A stretch of 64,000 bases of DNA from CBDCGJ01 sp965238305 (GTDB lineage Bacteria; Pseudomonadota; Alphaproteobacteria; GCA-2731375): positions 310,001-374,000 of the forward strand of contig CBDEHK010000001.1 in NCBI GenBank assembly GCA_965238305.1, in the 5' to 3' direction. The notes beneath the pieces are model-generated. The model was not told the DNA's origin and made no database searches. It was given only the letters and a program-made list of their open reading frames with translations. Position 1 is the stretch's first letter, and each line of letters begins with the position of its first letter. The position numbers and the translations under genes were made by a program. Shown piece after piece: positions 34,740-44,848 of the stretch.

Positions 34740-35492
34740 ATGTCCATTGCGCCCGAGCCACGTATATTAACCCGACCTGACGGTACCGCAATCGCTTATC
34801 ACCATTTCGCTGGAAAGTCCCCCGGTATCATTTTCTGCGGCGGTTTCATGTCTGATATGGAAGGCAGCAAAGCGCTGGCGTTAGAAGCCTATTGCCGCGA
34901 TCACGGACGCGCCTACACGCGCTTTGATTATCGCGGCCATGGTGCCTCCGGCGGGGAATTCCGGGATGGCACCATCGGTGCCTGGAAAGACGACGCGCTT
35001 GCCATTTTGGATGACGTGACCGACGGCCCTCAGGTTATTGTTGGCTCCTCCATGGGCGGCTGGATCATGTTGTTGATGGCCTTGGCACGGCCGGAGCGCC
35101 TGCAGGCGCTGATTGGGATCGCCGCCGCACCGGATTTTGTCGAACGCATGTGGGAGGAGTTCCCGGCACCGGTGAAGGCGGAAATCCTGCGTGAAGGTTT
35201 TTTCGCCCGCCCTTCGGAATATAGTGAGGAGCCCTATATTATCACCAAACAATTGATCGACGAAGGCCGCGATCATGTCATTTTGGATAAACCCCTGGCC
35301 ATCAAATGCCCGGTGCGCCTATTACACGGTATGCAAGACCCCGATGTGCCTTGGCAGCATTCTCTGACCATCTGCCAGGCGTTGGAAAGCGAAGATGTGG
35401 AAATTACTTTTGTGAAAAACGGCGATCATCGCCTGTCCGAACCAGCCGATTTAGAGCGACTGCTGAAGACCGTCGGACAATTGTGCGGTTAA
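34740..35492 (+). CDS. Alpha/beta hydrolase (ABHD10-like serine esterase)
   Basis: 250 residues. GIIFCGGFMSDMEGSKA and RFDYRGHGASGGEFRDGTIG form the oxyanion region. The nucleophile elbow is VGSSMGGW with its serine, the acid is in MQDPDVPW, and the histidine is in KNGDHRLSEP. These match the ABHD10 group of thioesterases and esterases, such as palmitoyl-protein thioesterase-like enzymes. The substrate is unknown. Its 3' end overlaps the convergent acyl-CoA synthetase gene by 42 bases. Confidence 0.92.
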   Translation: MSIAPEPRILTRPDGTAIAYHHFAGKSPGIIFCGGFMSDMEGSKALALEAYCRDHGRAYTRFDYRGHGASGGEFRDGTIGAWKDDALAILDDVTDGPQVIVGSSMGGWIMLLMALARPERLQALIGIAAAPDFVERMWEEFPAPVKAEILREGFFARPSEYSEEPYIITKQLIDEGRDHVILDKPLAIKCPVRLLHGMQDPDVPWQHSLTICQALESEDVEITFVKNGDHRLSEPADLERLLKTVGQLCG

Positions 35493-37190
35493 CGACACAT
35501 AACCCCCATGTTCCCGATCCCAGACAAATAACGGGTCTGTCACTCGGTTTAGATCATAGCCTTCTTCGATCATTTTCACTTTGCTTTGCTTGAAGGTGCC
35601 GGTGACGTCGATTTCCGTCACCAAACGAAGAAACACTGGTCGGGCATAGCTTGGCAAGGCCTGCACCACGGCCCGACTGACTCCGCTTAAGGTAAAGTCG
35701 TCGTCGACAACAAGCGTCGCCATGCCGGCGCGGCCTTCATGTCCCGGCACTCCTACGCCATACACGCTTGCTTCCAAAATGCCAGCGATCCCGGCCAGGG
35801 TATCGGCGACTTCCGCGGTTGAAACATTTTCGCTTTTCCAGCGGTAGGTATCGCCACTCCGATCGACGAAAAAGATAAACCCGGCCTCGTCAAAGCGAAA
35901 CAAATCGCCGGTGCGAAACCAGGCATCGCCGTCAACGAACAAATCCCTGAGGACTTTCGTCTCTGTTGCCTTTGGATCGGAATAACCTTCGAAACGCCGC
36001 CCGGCATTGTCGGACGCGTGACCGATCAGACCAACCGCTTCCCCGATGTCGCCAATACCGCAAGCAACCCCGCGCCCGGCCTCATCCCGCAGCACCTCGC
36101 CGCTATCCGGGTCGTGTCTTATCAACCGAATTGATCCGGTATTTTTGGTGAGTTTTGGCAAATAACCACAAGCGCCAATTTTTCCTTCCATGTTCGACAT
36201 CGAGACATTGCCTTCGGTCGAACCAAAAAATTCCAGCACCCACGGGATGTCAAAACGGTCCTGGAAGGCCTGCCAGATGTCGGGCCGCAACCCGGCGCCA
36301 CAAAAAGCGCGGATATGATGGCCCCGTTCCCTTGGATGGGCCGGCGCATTCATCAGATAGCGACAAATCTCACCAACATATTCGATTAGGGTGATGTCAT
36401 GTTCGGCCACAAGATCCCAAAACTTCGTCGCTGAAAACCGCTTCTCAATCACCAACATGCCGCCGGGCGCCAGCGCCAGAACCGGGGCGCAGATACCGCC
36501 GGAACCATGATACATTGGCAGGACACAAAGCACCCGATCGTCAGCGGTCGCCGCAACCGCACCGACAATACCGATCCCCATGGTCAAAACCCGGCGATGG
36601 GTCATGCGGGCGGCTTTTGGCCATCCGGTGGTGCCGCTGGTGTAGATATAAAGCGCGACTTCGTCGATATCACCGCGCCGCCGCAGCGCCGTTGGCAACG
36701 GTCCCGCTTCGTAGCTTAGGAAAAGATCGTCGAACTGTCCCCAAACCCAAAGCGTTCGGTCCCCCTGTGGCTGCCGGGCGTACGCAGGTGAAGCGATAAG
36801 ATGTTTGGCACCGGCCACATCCATTGCATGTTTCAGCGCTGCGCCGGTCAGGTTTGTATTGATCAACACGCCAATTGCGCCGATGCGATTGAAGCCGTTC
36901 CAAGCCGCAAGATAGCCGGCACTATTTTCCATCATGATGGCGACACGGTCGCCGGGTTTTATCCCCTGCGCCAGTGCCCAGCGGGCAAAACGGTTTATCA
37001 TGCCGTCAAAAGCGGCGTAACTAAGACACGCTTCGCCACATATCACCGCAATTTTATCTGGCTTGTCCTGTGCGTGCGCTTCGATCAGGTCAGCGAATAT
37101 CCGCCTTGGCTGATCCCGAACTTCTTTCAAGGCGCGGGCCGCACCGGCACGGGCGGCGGCTCCCTTGGCGATATCAAGTCGTTCCGACAC
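35451..37190 (-). CDS. Long-chain acyl-CoA synthetase (FATP/FadD6 type)
   Basis: 579 residues from GTG 37190, four bases after the enoyl-CoA hydratase stop. An ATG at 37256 would add 22 residues inside that gene. The adenylation enzyme shows ALYIYTSGTTGWPKAARMTH (P-loop, TSGTTG at about 184-189), LPMYHGSGG, EFFGSTEGNVSM (A5), WFRTGDLFRFDEAGFIFF (A7) and DRSGDTYRWKSENVS (A8). The last is the variant found in very-long-chain synthetases and FATP proteins. It makes acyl-CoA from fatty acid, ATP and CoA. Operon order mutS, hydratase, synthetase, with overlaps, links it to fatty acid breakdown. Confidence 0.94.
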   Translation of the reverse strand: MSERLDIAKGAAARAGAARALKEVRDQPRRIFADLIEAHAQDKPDKIAVICGEACLSYAAFDGMINRFARWALAQGIKPGDRVAIMMENSAGYLAAWNGFNRIGAIGVLINTNLTGAALKHAMDVAGAKHLIASPAYARQPQGDRTLWVWGQFDDLFLSYEAGPLPTALRRRGDIDEVALYIYTSGTTGWPKAARMTHRRVLTMGIGIVGAVAATADDRVLCVLPMYHGSGGICAPVLALAPGGMLVIEKRFSATKFWDLVAEHDITLIEYVGEICRYLMNAPAHPRERGHHIRAFCGAGLRPDIWQAFQDRFDIPWVLEFFGSTEGNVSMSNMEGKIGACGYLPKLTKNTGSIRLIRHDPDSGEVLRDEAGRGVACGIGDIGEAVGLIGHASDNAGRRFEGYSDPKATETKVLRDLFVDGDAWFRTGDLFRFDEAGFIFFVDRSGDTYRWKSENVSTAEVADTLAGIAGILEASVYGVGVPGHEGRAGMATLVVDDDFTLSGVSRAVVQALPSYARPVFLRLVTEIDVTGTFKQSKVKMIEEGYDLNRVTDPLFVWDREHGGYVSLTAQLSDGLQQSL

Positions 37191-37194
37191 TGCG

Positions 37195-37971
37195 CTAGCG
37201 GCCTTGCCAAACCGGTGGGCGTTTTTCGATAAAGGCACGGATGCCTTCCTTGGCATCGTCGCTTTGCATCATTTTGTTGTTGGCCTGGAACCCGGCTTGC
37301 CAAAGTTCGGCGTCCTGTTGGCTGAGGGTGTGCCGCGCCAACGCCATATTCACCTGAACCGCCAGGGGCGCGTTGGCGGCAATATCCCGCGCCAGTTTGC
37401 GGGCTTCAGGCAGCACTTGATCCGGTGCAACAATGCGATTGACGATGCCCCAGTCTTTTGCCTGCTGGGCGTCAATCGAGATCCCGGTCAACAACAATTC
37501 CATAGTTCGATTGAGACCGATCAGGCGCGGCAAATGGATCAGCGCCCCGCCCGAGGCGATGACACAGCGTTTTACTTCCGGCAGGCTAAAAGTCGCACCT
37601 TCGGGGGCAACAATCATGTCGCAGGCGAGTGCGATCTCAAAACCACCGGCCAAAGCCGGGCCGTTCACTGCGGCGATCAATGGTTTTTTACGCTGCCGCC
37701 GGATCAAGCCAGCAAAACCGCCGTTGGCCCTGATGATGCCAGATTTATGGCCCGCCTCTAAAGCCAATTCGACCGCCTTCAAATCTGCGCCGGTGCCGAA
37801 ATAATCTCCTGTGGCCGTGATAATTGCGCACCAGATAGCTGGATCATTATCAATCGTTTCGAACGCATCCTCCAACGCCGCTGACGTTTCACCGTCGATG
37901 GCGTTGCGTTGATCGGGACGGTCGATGGTGACCAAAGCAACCCGGTCGTCAATCTCGAAATGAACGCTCAT
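37195..37971 (-). CDS. Enoyl-CoA hydratase/isomerase family protein
   Basis: 258 residues of the crotonase fold. RVALVTIDRPDQRNAIDGE starts the fold. GDYFGTGADLKAVE and NGPALAGGFEIALACDMIVA supply the oxyanion hole. The hydratase glutamate is plausible in SLPEVKRCVIASGGALIHLPR. The reaction class (hydration, isomerisation or other) is not settled by sequence. Its ATG overlaps the mutS TGA (ATGA), and the synthetase follows at once, so it is translated from the same message. Confidence 0.93.
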   Translation of the reverse strand: MSVHFEIDDRVALVTIDRPDQRNAIDGETSAALEDAFETIDNDPAIWCAIITATGDYFGTGADLKAVELALEAGHKSGIIRANGGFAGLIRRQRKKPLIAAVNGPALAGGFEIALACDMIVAPEGATFSLPEVKRCVIASGGALIHLPRLIGLNRTMELLLTGISIDAQQAKDWGIVNRIVAPDQVLPEARKLARDIAANAPLAVQVNMALARHTLSQQDAELWQAGFQANNKMMQSDDAKEGIRAFIEKRPPVWQGR

Positions 37972-40694
37972 GGGTCATCTTTCTCCGTCAGGATTTTTCG
38001 CAAGCGGTAGAGCGCTTCCAGTGCTTGCCGAGGGCTTAACTCATCTGGACGAATGTCCCCGAGCGCCGCTTCGACCAAAGAAGGCTCATTGTTTTTCGTG
38101 CCGACGGAAGCCGGTCGACTGGCGGCAAAGAGCGGTAGATCATCGGCGAGTTTGGTTGCCGGCGAAGATTTTTCCCCCTCACTCGATTCGAGGGCCCTTA
38201 GAACTTCAGTGGCGCGCGTGATCACAGCCTCCGGCAGGCCGGCCAGTTTGGCAACTTGGATACCGTAAGAGCGGTCCGCCGCGCCGGTGCCGACTTCATG
38301 CAGAAAAACCACATCGCCTTTCCATTCTTTGACCCGCATGGTGACATTGCTGAGCGCGTCAAGTTTTGAAGAAAGCGCCGTCAGTTCATGATAATGCGTG
38401 GCGAACAAGGCGCGGCACTTGTTCACTTCGTGGAGATGTTCGACCGCCGCCCAGGCGATCGACAGGCCATCGAAGGTGGCGGTGCCGCGACCGATTTCGT
38501 CCAAAATGACCAATGCGCGAGGGCCCGCTTGATGCAAGATCGCCCCAGCCTCAACCATCTCGACCATGAAAGTCGAGCGTCCGCGCGCCAAATCGTCCGC
38601 CGCGCCGACGCGGCTGAACAGGCGATCGACGATGCCAATTCGCGCCGCCGTGGCCGGAACAAAGGCGCCCATTTGCGCCATGATCGCGATCAGCGCATTT
38701 TGCCGCAGAAAAGTACTCTTACCGGCCATATTGGGCCCGGTGACCAGCCAGATCCGCTGATCGGTATCGAGGTTGCAATCATTCTCGACAAAACTGCCTT
38801 CATTGCGTGCTGCCAATGCCGCTTCAACCACGGGATGACGCCCACCAACAATTTCGAAGGCATGACTGTCATCCACTTTGGCGCGTATATAGCGATTTTT
38901 GACGGCCAGATGAGCGTTCGCCGTCGCCACGTCGAATGAAGCTATGGACTGTGCGGCGGTAGAAATCGTTTCCGCCTGGAGCAGAATTTCGCGGCGCAAA
39001 TTTTCGAAAATTTCCAGCTCCAAAGCCAAGGCATTGTCTGCGGCCTGGCCGATTTTGCGTTCAAGTTCGCCTAACTCAACGGTGGTGAAGCGCACCGCAT
39101 TGGCCATGGTCTGGCGGTGAATGAAAGTTTCATTGAGCGGTGCTTGCATCATGTCATCGCCGCGCCTAGCCGTCACTTCGATGAAATAACCCAAGACGTT
39201 ATTATGCTTGATCTTTAGATTGTCGATCCCGGCGAGCTGACTATATTTCTGCTGCAAAGCGGCGATCAAGCGGCGGCTTTCATCGCGCAAGCCGCGAATT
39301 TCATCTAGTGCGGCATGGAAACCGGTGGCCACAAAACCACCATCGCGGGCCAGCAAAGGTAGCTCCGGAGCCAAGGCGTGTTTCAAGCGGTCAACCAAAC
39401 CTGCATGCTGGCCCAAAGCCATAAGATCCACATCAACGCCATCCGGCGGCGCTGTCAAAGCACTGCCGTCAAACAAACGGCGAAGGGCCGAGGTTGCAGC
39501 CATACCATCGCGGATCGCGGCCAAATCTCGCGGTCCACCGCGTTCCAGGCTGAGGCGGCCGAGGGAGCGTTCGATATCCGGCACGCCGCGCAAGATGGCA
39601 CGAATATCGTCACGCTGCCGCATGTCCTGAACAAAATAATCAACCATATCGAGGCGACGGTTGATCGCTGTCGGTTGCGTCAGGGGTGCCGACAGGCGTC
39701 CGACCAAAAGACGGGCGCCAGCGCCGGTAATCGTTGCATCAATTACGCTACGCAGACTGCCTTTGCTTTCGCCGGACAAAGTCGTCAGCAATTCCAAGTT
39801 CCGCCGGGTCGCTGGATCAATCGTCATGACCAGATCGTTGCGTTGCTGCTTCGGTGCTTTCAGGCGCGGCAATTTGCCTTTCTGGGTATCGGCCACGTAA
39901 GCCAACAGTCCACCGCAAGCGGCCAGCTCCGCCCGACTAAAATCACCAAATGCCTCCAGCGCCGCCACCTGAAAGAGGTCCCGCAGGCGCCGCGCGCCGC
40001 GCTGACTATCAAACAGTCCATCCACTTCGATGGTAACACAATCCCCTAAATCGTCCCTTAAATCCTTCAATTCATCAGCGGTGGCCAAATTTTCCGAAAT
40101 CAGCAATTCGCCCGGATCAAGGCGTGCAACATCCGCTGCCAATTGCCCAAATCCGGTCAAGCAAACGGAAAAGTCGCCGGTTGAAATATCCAACCAGGCC
40201 AGCGCAAAGCGGCCTTCTGCCTGCGCCAACGTGGCCAGAAAATTGTTCGCCCGCGCATCCAACAAAGTCTCTTCAGTCAAGGTGCCGGGGGTAACCAAGC
40301 GCACAACATCCCGCGCGACGACGGATTTGTTGCCGCGTTTTTTCGCTTCCGCTGGATTTTCGGTCTGTTCGCAAACCGCAACTTTGAAACCGGATCTAAT
40401 CAGGCGGGCCAAATAACCATCGGCCGAATGCACTGGCACGCCGCACATAGGGATATCTTCACCCTGATGTTTGCCGCGTTTGGTCAACGTAATATCCAGC
40501 GCTTTCGACGCTTTAACCGCGTCATCGAAAAAGAGTTCGTAAAAATCGCCCATGCGATAAAACAACAGACTATCGGGATGATCCGCCTTGATCGCCAAAA
40601 ATTGCGCCATCATGGGCGTGACATCACTGTTTTTAGCCGGTGCGGCCATCGCTATATCGTCCAACAAAGAATCTACTCGCCCCTTGTATGCCAT
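37968..40694 (-). CDS. mutS: DNA mismatch repair protein MutS
   Basis: 908 residues. The mismatch-binding domain has DSLLFYRMGDFYELFFDDAVKASKALDI, containing the Phe-x-Glu wedge (FYELF). Connector, lever and clamp domains follow. The ABC ATPase has TGPNMAGKST at about residue 650, VDRLFSRVGAADDLARGRSTFMVE, and LDEIGRGTATFDG (Walker B). MutS scans DNA and recruits MutL. The ATG 40694 start gives an N-terminal extension of about 25 residues, common in alphaproteobacteria. It is divergent from maeB. Confidence 0.98.
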   Translation of the reverse strand: MAYKGRVDSLLDDIAMAAPAKNSDVTPMMAQFLAIKADHPDSLLFYRMGDFYELFFDDAVKASKALDITLTKRGKHQGEDIPMCGVPVHSADGYLARLIRSGFKVAVCEQTENPAEAKKRGNKSVVARDVVRLVTPGTLTEETLLDARANNFLATLAQAEGRFALAWLDISTGDFSVCLTGFGQLAADVARLDPGELLISENLATADELKDLRDDLGDCVTIEVDGLFDSQRGARRLRDLFQVAALEAFGDFSRAELAACGGLLAYVADTQKGKLPRLKAPKQQRNDLVMTIDPATRRNLELLTTLSGESKGSLRSVIDATITGAGARLLVGRLSAPLTQPTAINRRLDMVDYFVQDMRQRDDIRAILRGVPDIERSLGRLSLERGGPRDLAAIRDGMAATSALRRLFDGSALTAPPDGVDVDLMALGQHAGLVDRLKHALAPELPLLARDGGFVATGFHAALDEIRGLRDESRRLIAALQQKYSQLAGIDNLKIKHNNVLGYFIEVTARRGDDMMQAPLNETFIHRQTMANAVRFTTVELGELERKIGQAADNALALELEIFENLRREILLQAETISTAAQSIASFDVATANAHLAVKNRYIRAKVDDSHAFEIVGGRHPVVEAALAARNEGSFVENDCNLDTDQRIWLVTGPNMAGKSTFLRQNALIAIMAQMGAFVPATAARIGIVDRLFSRVGAADDLARGRSTFMVEMVEAGAILHQAGPRALVILDEIGRGTATFDGLSIAWAAVEHLHEVNKCRALFATHYHELTALSSKLDALSNVTMRVKEWKGDVVFLHEVGTGAADRSYGIQVAKLAGLPEAVITRATEVLRALESSEGEKSSPATKLADDLPLFAASRPASVGTKNNEPSLVEAALGDIRPDELSPRQALEALYRLRKILTEKDDP

Positions 40695-40792
40695 GGCCGC
40701 TGGCTTTTCGGCAATGCAGGCTTGCCCTTTTCCCTGCAGTATGGCTTAACCGCTGTTTCCTACCGGATTTGGCGTGAAACGAGCAGAAGAAA

Positions 40793-43048
40793 ATGGACAA
40801 TACCTACAAAAATGAAGAAGCCCTGCGCTTTCACACGCAAGGCCGTCCCGGCAAGCTGGAAATGGTGCCTACAAAGCCGATGGCAACCCAACGGGATCTG
40901 AGTTTAGCGTATTCTCCCGGCGTCGCCGCGCCCTGTCTTGAAATCGAAAAAGACCCCAGCAAGGCCTATGACTATACCTCCAAAGGCAATCTGGTTGCGG
41001 TCATTTCCAATGGCACCGCCGTCCTAGGTCTCGGAAATCTAGGGCCCCTCGGCGCCAAACCAGTGATGGAGGGGAAGGCCGTTCTGTTCAAACGTTTCGC
41101 TGACGTCGATTCCATCGATCTGGAACTCGATACCGAAGACGTTGATGAATTTGTCAATTGTGTTCGTTTTTTAGGGCCCGCCTTCGGTGGCATCAATCTG
41201 GAAGATATCAAAGCGCCTGAATGTTTCATTATCGAACAGCGCCTGCGCGAAATGATGGATATTCCGGTATTTCACGACGACCAACACGGTACCGCGATTA
41301 TTGCAGCGGCCGGTCTGATCAATGCCTGTCATTTGACCGGGCGCAATCTCGAGGATGCCCGGGTTGTCGTCAATGGCGCCGGCGCCGCTGGCGTGGCCTG
41401 CACGGAACTGATGAAAGCAATGGGCCTTCGAAGCGACAACGTAATAATGTGCGATACCCGCGGCGTCATTTATCAAGGCCGCGAGGACGGCATGAACCAG
41501 TGGAAATCGGCCCACGCCGCCAGCACCGACCTGCGCACCTTGGAAGATGCGATGCGGGGCGCCGACGCCTTTTTTGGGCTTTCCGTCAAAGGCGCGGTCA
41601 CACCTGAAATGGTCCGCAACATGGCCGATAACCCGATCATCTTTGCGATGGCGAATCCGGAACCGGAAGTGACACCGGAAGAAGTTGCGGAAGTGCGCGG
41701 GGACGCCATTGTCGCCACCGGGCGCTCCGACTATCCCAATCAGATCAATAATGTGCTGGGTTTCCCCTATATCTTCCGGGGCGCCCTTGATGTCCGTGCG
41801 ACCACCATCAACGAAGATATGAAGATCGCCGCCGCCAACGCCCTGGCCGATCTGGCCCGCCAGGAAGTGCCGGACGAAGTTGCCGCCGCCTATGGTACTG
41901 CCGATCTGCGTTATGGGCCGAATTATATAATTCCGACCCCCTTCGATCCGCGTCTGATCAGCCACGTTCCGGCAGCGGTTGCCGATGCGGCCGTCAAAAG
42001 CGGCGTAGCGGGGCGGGAAATCCCCGATCTCGACGCTTATCAAATGGAACTGCGCGCACGCCTGGACCCGACCGCCAGCAGTTTGCAGCGGATTTTCGAT
42101 CAGGTCCGGGCCCAACCCAAACGCGTTGTGTTTGCCGAGGGCGAAGAAGAAGCGGTTCTGCGGGCGGCGTTGAGCTACCGCGATAGCGGTTATGGCGCCC
42201 CGATCCTGGTGGCCCGCGAGCGCCGGGTGAAAGAAACCATGGATCGCATGGGGATTTCAGATCTCGGCGACATTGTCATCGACAATGCCAAATTCTCCGA
42301 CAGCAATGAGCGCTATACGGATTTCCTGTATGACCGGCTGCAACGCAAAGGTTATCTGCATCGCGATTGCCAACGTTTGGTGAACCAGGATCGTAACGTC
42401 TTCGCCGCCTGCATGGTGGCGCTGGGCGACGCTGATTGCATGGTCACCGGCATGACGCGAAATTATTCCGTCGCCTTCGAAGAGGTCTCCAGGGTTTTGG
42501 ATCGCCAACCGGGCAAGCGGGTATTCGGTATTTCCATCATCGTCGCCCGCGGCCGCACGGTATTTGTCGCCGATACCAACGTCCATGAGCTGCCGTCATC
42601 AGTGGAAATGGCCGATATCGCGGCGCAGACCGCTGATGTGGCCCGCCGTTTTGGCCACGAACCGCGGGTCGCCTTGTTATCTTATTCAAATTTCGGCAAT
42701 CCGACGTGGGAGACGGCTGATCGGGTCCGCGATGCGGTTTCCCTGCTCGATAGCCGGGTCACCGATTTTGAATATGACGGCGACATGTCCGCTGATACCG
42801 CCTTGAACCCGGACATTCAGCAGCTTTACCCATTCATCCGCCTTTCGGGACCGGCGAACGTATTGATTATGCCGAACCTGCATAGCGCCAATATTTCCTC
42901 CAAGTTGCTGCAGGAATTGGGTGGCGGCACGGTTATCGGCCCGATGCTGGTGGGGATGAGCCAGTCGGTCCAGATCGTCCCCATCGGGGCCACTGTCACC
43001 GACCTCGTCAACATGGCCGCGCTTGCCGCTCACGAAGCGGCACGGTAA
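40793..43048 (+). CDS. maeB: NADP-dependent malic enzyme with phosphotransacetylase-like domain
   Basis: 751 residues. The N-terminal malic enzyme (to about 430) has DLSLAYSPGVAAPCLEI, VFHDDQHGTAIIAAAGL with metal ligands, and VVNGAGAAGVACTELMKAMG for the dinucleotide. The C-terminal half is a phosphotransacetylase-like domain (RVVFAEGEEEAVLRAA, LIMPNLHSANISSKLL). In MaeB-type enzymes this domain is usually not catalytic and binds acetyl-CoA or related effectors. The enzyme decarboxylates malate to pyruvate and supplies NADPH. Divergent from mutS, with about 100 bases between starts. Confidence 0.97.
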   Translation: MDNTYKNEEALRFHTQGRPGKLEMVPTKPMATQRDLSLAYSPGVAAPCLEIEKDPSKAYDYTSKGNLVAVISNGTAVLGLGNLGPLGAKPVMEGKAVLFKRFADVDSIDLELDTEDVDEFVNCVRFLGPAFGGINLEDIKAPECFIIEQRLREMMDIPVFHDDQHGTAIIAAAGLINACHLTGRNLEDARVVVNGAGAAGVACTELMKAMGLRSDNVIMCDTRGVIYQGREDGMNQWKSAHAASTDLRTLEDAMRGADAFFGLSVKGAVTPEMVRNMADNPIIFAMANPEPEVTPEEVAEVRGDAIVATGRSDYPNQINNVLGFPYIFRGALDVRATTINEDMKIAAANALADLARQEVPDEVAAAYGTADLRYGPNYIIPTPFDPRLISHVPAAVADAAVKSGVAGREIPDLDAYQMELRARLDPTASSLQRIFDQVRAQPKRVVFAEGEEEAVLRAALSYRDSGYGAPILVARERRVKETMDRMGISDLGDIVIDNAKFSDSNERYTDFLYDRLQRKGYLHRDCQRLVNQDRNVFAACMVALGDADCMVTGMTRNYSVAFEEVSRVLDRQPGKRVFGISIIVARGRTVFVADTNVHELPSSVEMADIAAQTADVARRFGHEPRVALLSYSNFGNPTWETADRVRDAVSLLDSRVTDFEYDGDMSADTALNPDIQQLYPFIRLSGPANVLIMPNLHSANISSKLLQELGGGTVIGPMLVGMSQSVQIVPIGATVTDLVNMAALAAHEAAR

Positions 43049-43065
43049 CAGATTAATGTAACCCT

Positions 43066-43638
43066 ATGGGTGAGTTTCTTGAGGCCCAAACGCGGATGTG
43101 GGCTCTTGTCCAACAATTTACTGACCAAGTCGGATATGAGCGCGGCGCAAAAGCCGCAGGGCTGTTTTCAGCCCCACCGGTGATAGATTGTTCCGGTTGG
43201 GTCGCATTCTTACTTCGCGAGGCCTTGCAAGCAGAAAATGCTGCCAGCGGAAAACGGATTTTCGATCCAACCATATTCGACGTTGAAAGCCCGTGGTCGG
43301 ACCGAATCATTTTGGACATCGAAGCGGCTGGCTCAAACGTTCTCGAAGGAGCCGAAATTACTGCCGGGAACCTTCCCCGATACGCGACAATCGGACTAAA
43401 CGAAGGCCATGCCGGATGGGAGAGCAACCGACCCCGCACCCGCGGCATCAATCACATCGTCCAAATCGTCAGGCGGCCATCGGACGATGCTGTTTTTGTC
43501 AGCGAATCATATGGCGCTGCCCCGGCCGGTATACGCATTTCCGCAATAGGTGACTGGCTTATTCGGTGGCAATCTGAAATTGCCACTGGGAACGCCTGGG
43601 CCGTAGATCCATTCGCGCCGATTAACCTGGATCATTAA
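43066..43638 (+). CDS. Small papain-like (NlpC/P60-type) protein, function unclear
   Basis: 190 residues, no signal peptide seen. VIDCSGWVAFLLREAL (39-54) has the cysteine pattern of NlpC/P60 and related papain-fold amidases (C42). Candidate histidines are H115 (NEGHAGW) and H130 (INHIVQIVRRP), the second in a strand-like context as expected. The residues between match no family I know well. It may be a cytoplasmic peptidase or amidase, or a toxin-like relative. It starts 17 bases after maeB, but no functional link is evident. Its 3' end overlaps the convergent phosphotransferase gene by 17 bases. Confidence 0.65.
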   Translation: MGEFLEAQTRMWALVQQFTDQVGYERGAKAAGLFSAPPVIDCSGWVAFLLREALQAENAASGKRIFDPTIFDVESPWSDRIILDIEAAGSNVLEGAEITAGNLPRYATIGLNEGHAGWESNRPRTRGINHIVQIVRRPSDDAVFVSESYGAAPAGIRISAIGDWLIRWQSEIATGNAWAVDPFAPINLDH

Positions 43639-44593
43639 CGCGCACGTCCGTGACTTGAAGGATATGGGCGACTAAATCTTTTATGAGTAACGGATTTTGC
43701 CACGCCTGCAATCCGTCAACGCGGAATATTAACGCCATGACACACCGCAAGACGACATAATAAGACAAATTTTCACGCTCCAACGGTCGCTGACTTTCAT
43801 AGACAGCTATAAATCGGTCGACATAGTCATCCCAATCTATCAAATCCGTCCTGCCGTCCGGCATGGGAAAATATTTCGCTGCGAAGGTGAATGTCATCAC
43901 GGTCTTGGCAATATCAAAGACCGGATCGGCAATCGCAAAACCGGACCAATCCAACAAACCAGTAACCTGGCAATTGTCATAAAGGATATTCAGTTCATGG
44001 ATATCCCCGTGGCAGACAGACAATCGAGACGGCTCGGCAGGTAGATTGTCGGTAAGCCAATCAACAATCTCTATAAGCCAAGGCATTTTCTTCGATTTCT
44101 CCGCGATCCAGTCGAACCGATCCGCCAGTCGATATCCACTGATCCCCTTGTCGATTAGAATTCTGTTGAGGGCGCTTGGGTCGACGTCATGAAGACCGGC
44201 TTGCGTTTCACCCAGCACTTCTGGACTGGGACCCGGTAAAGCGGTCAGCAGTTGCTGCCCCGGCAAATAATCCATAATGAAAAAGGCACCGCCCAGGATC
44301 GATTGATCGGTCGAGACAAAATGCACTTTGGCAACCGGCGGGCCTTGTCCTAAAAGCGCGTTTTGCACAACGCTTTCGATGACCGCGCTGTTAGAACCGG
44401 GTGGATAAAGACGTAGGACCAATGGTATCGCATATTCCGCCGGCGCGTCGCGCAAGCAGAAACGATAAATCGACGTATGAAATCCGCCTAACAAAGGGGT
44501 AAATGGCGCCGATATCTGCACATTCGGATTGTTGAGTTGACAACGCAGATAAGAAAGCAATTTGTCCGATATTTCGGAATGTGATGAGGTCAT
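43622..44593 (-). CDS. Phosphotransferase (APH/choline kinase-like) family protein
   Basis: 323 residues from ATG 44593; ATG 44614 would add seven. The APH fold shows PLLGGFHTSIYRF (N-lobe), AFFIMDYLPGQQLL (hinge), VCHGDIHELNILYD (catalytic HGDxHxxN, complete) and GLLDWSGFAIADPVFDIAK (metal-binding D). All catalytic residues are present, unlike the APH gene at 20265. The substrate is unknown; small alcohols, amino sugars or acyl compounds are typical. It is monocistronic. Confidence 0.9.
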   Translation of the reverse strand: MTSSHSEISDKLLSYLRCQLNNPNVQISAPFTPLLGGFHTSIYRFCLRDAPAEYAIPLVLRLYPPGSNSAVIESVVQNALLGQGPPVAKVHFVSTDQSILGGAFFIMDYLPGQQLLTALPGPSPEVLGETQAGLHDVDPSALNRILIDKGISGYRLADRFDWIAEKSKKMPWLIEIVDWLTDNLPAEPSRLSVCHGDIHELNILYDNCQVTGLLDWSGFAIADPVFDIAKTVMTFTFAAKYFPMPDGRTDLIDWDDYVDRFIAVYESQRPLERENLSYYVVLRCVMALIFRVDGLQAWQNPLLIKDLVAHILQVTDVRVNDPG

Positions 44594-44848
44594 GATAATA
44601 CCCAGTAACGGCAAACAAAAGCGATGCGCGCTTCACGGAAGTGAAGTTCGCAACAGTTGTGTCTATTCGCGCTACTGAACTATCATCGTATTCCCATTGA
44701 TAATTCCTGACAGGGACCGCCAGGATAACCGAAGATGGTGACGTGTCAAATGCTGATACAATCGATTGTAACGTACACAGGCACTATTGCGGATGCGACA
44801 ATCATGTGTCGTGTTCCCCAGCGCACAAATTGACGAGACAGCGAAGAA

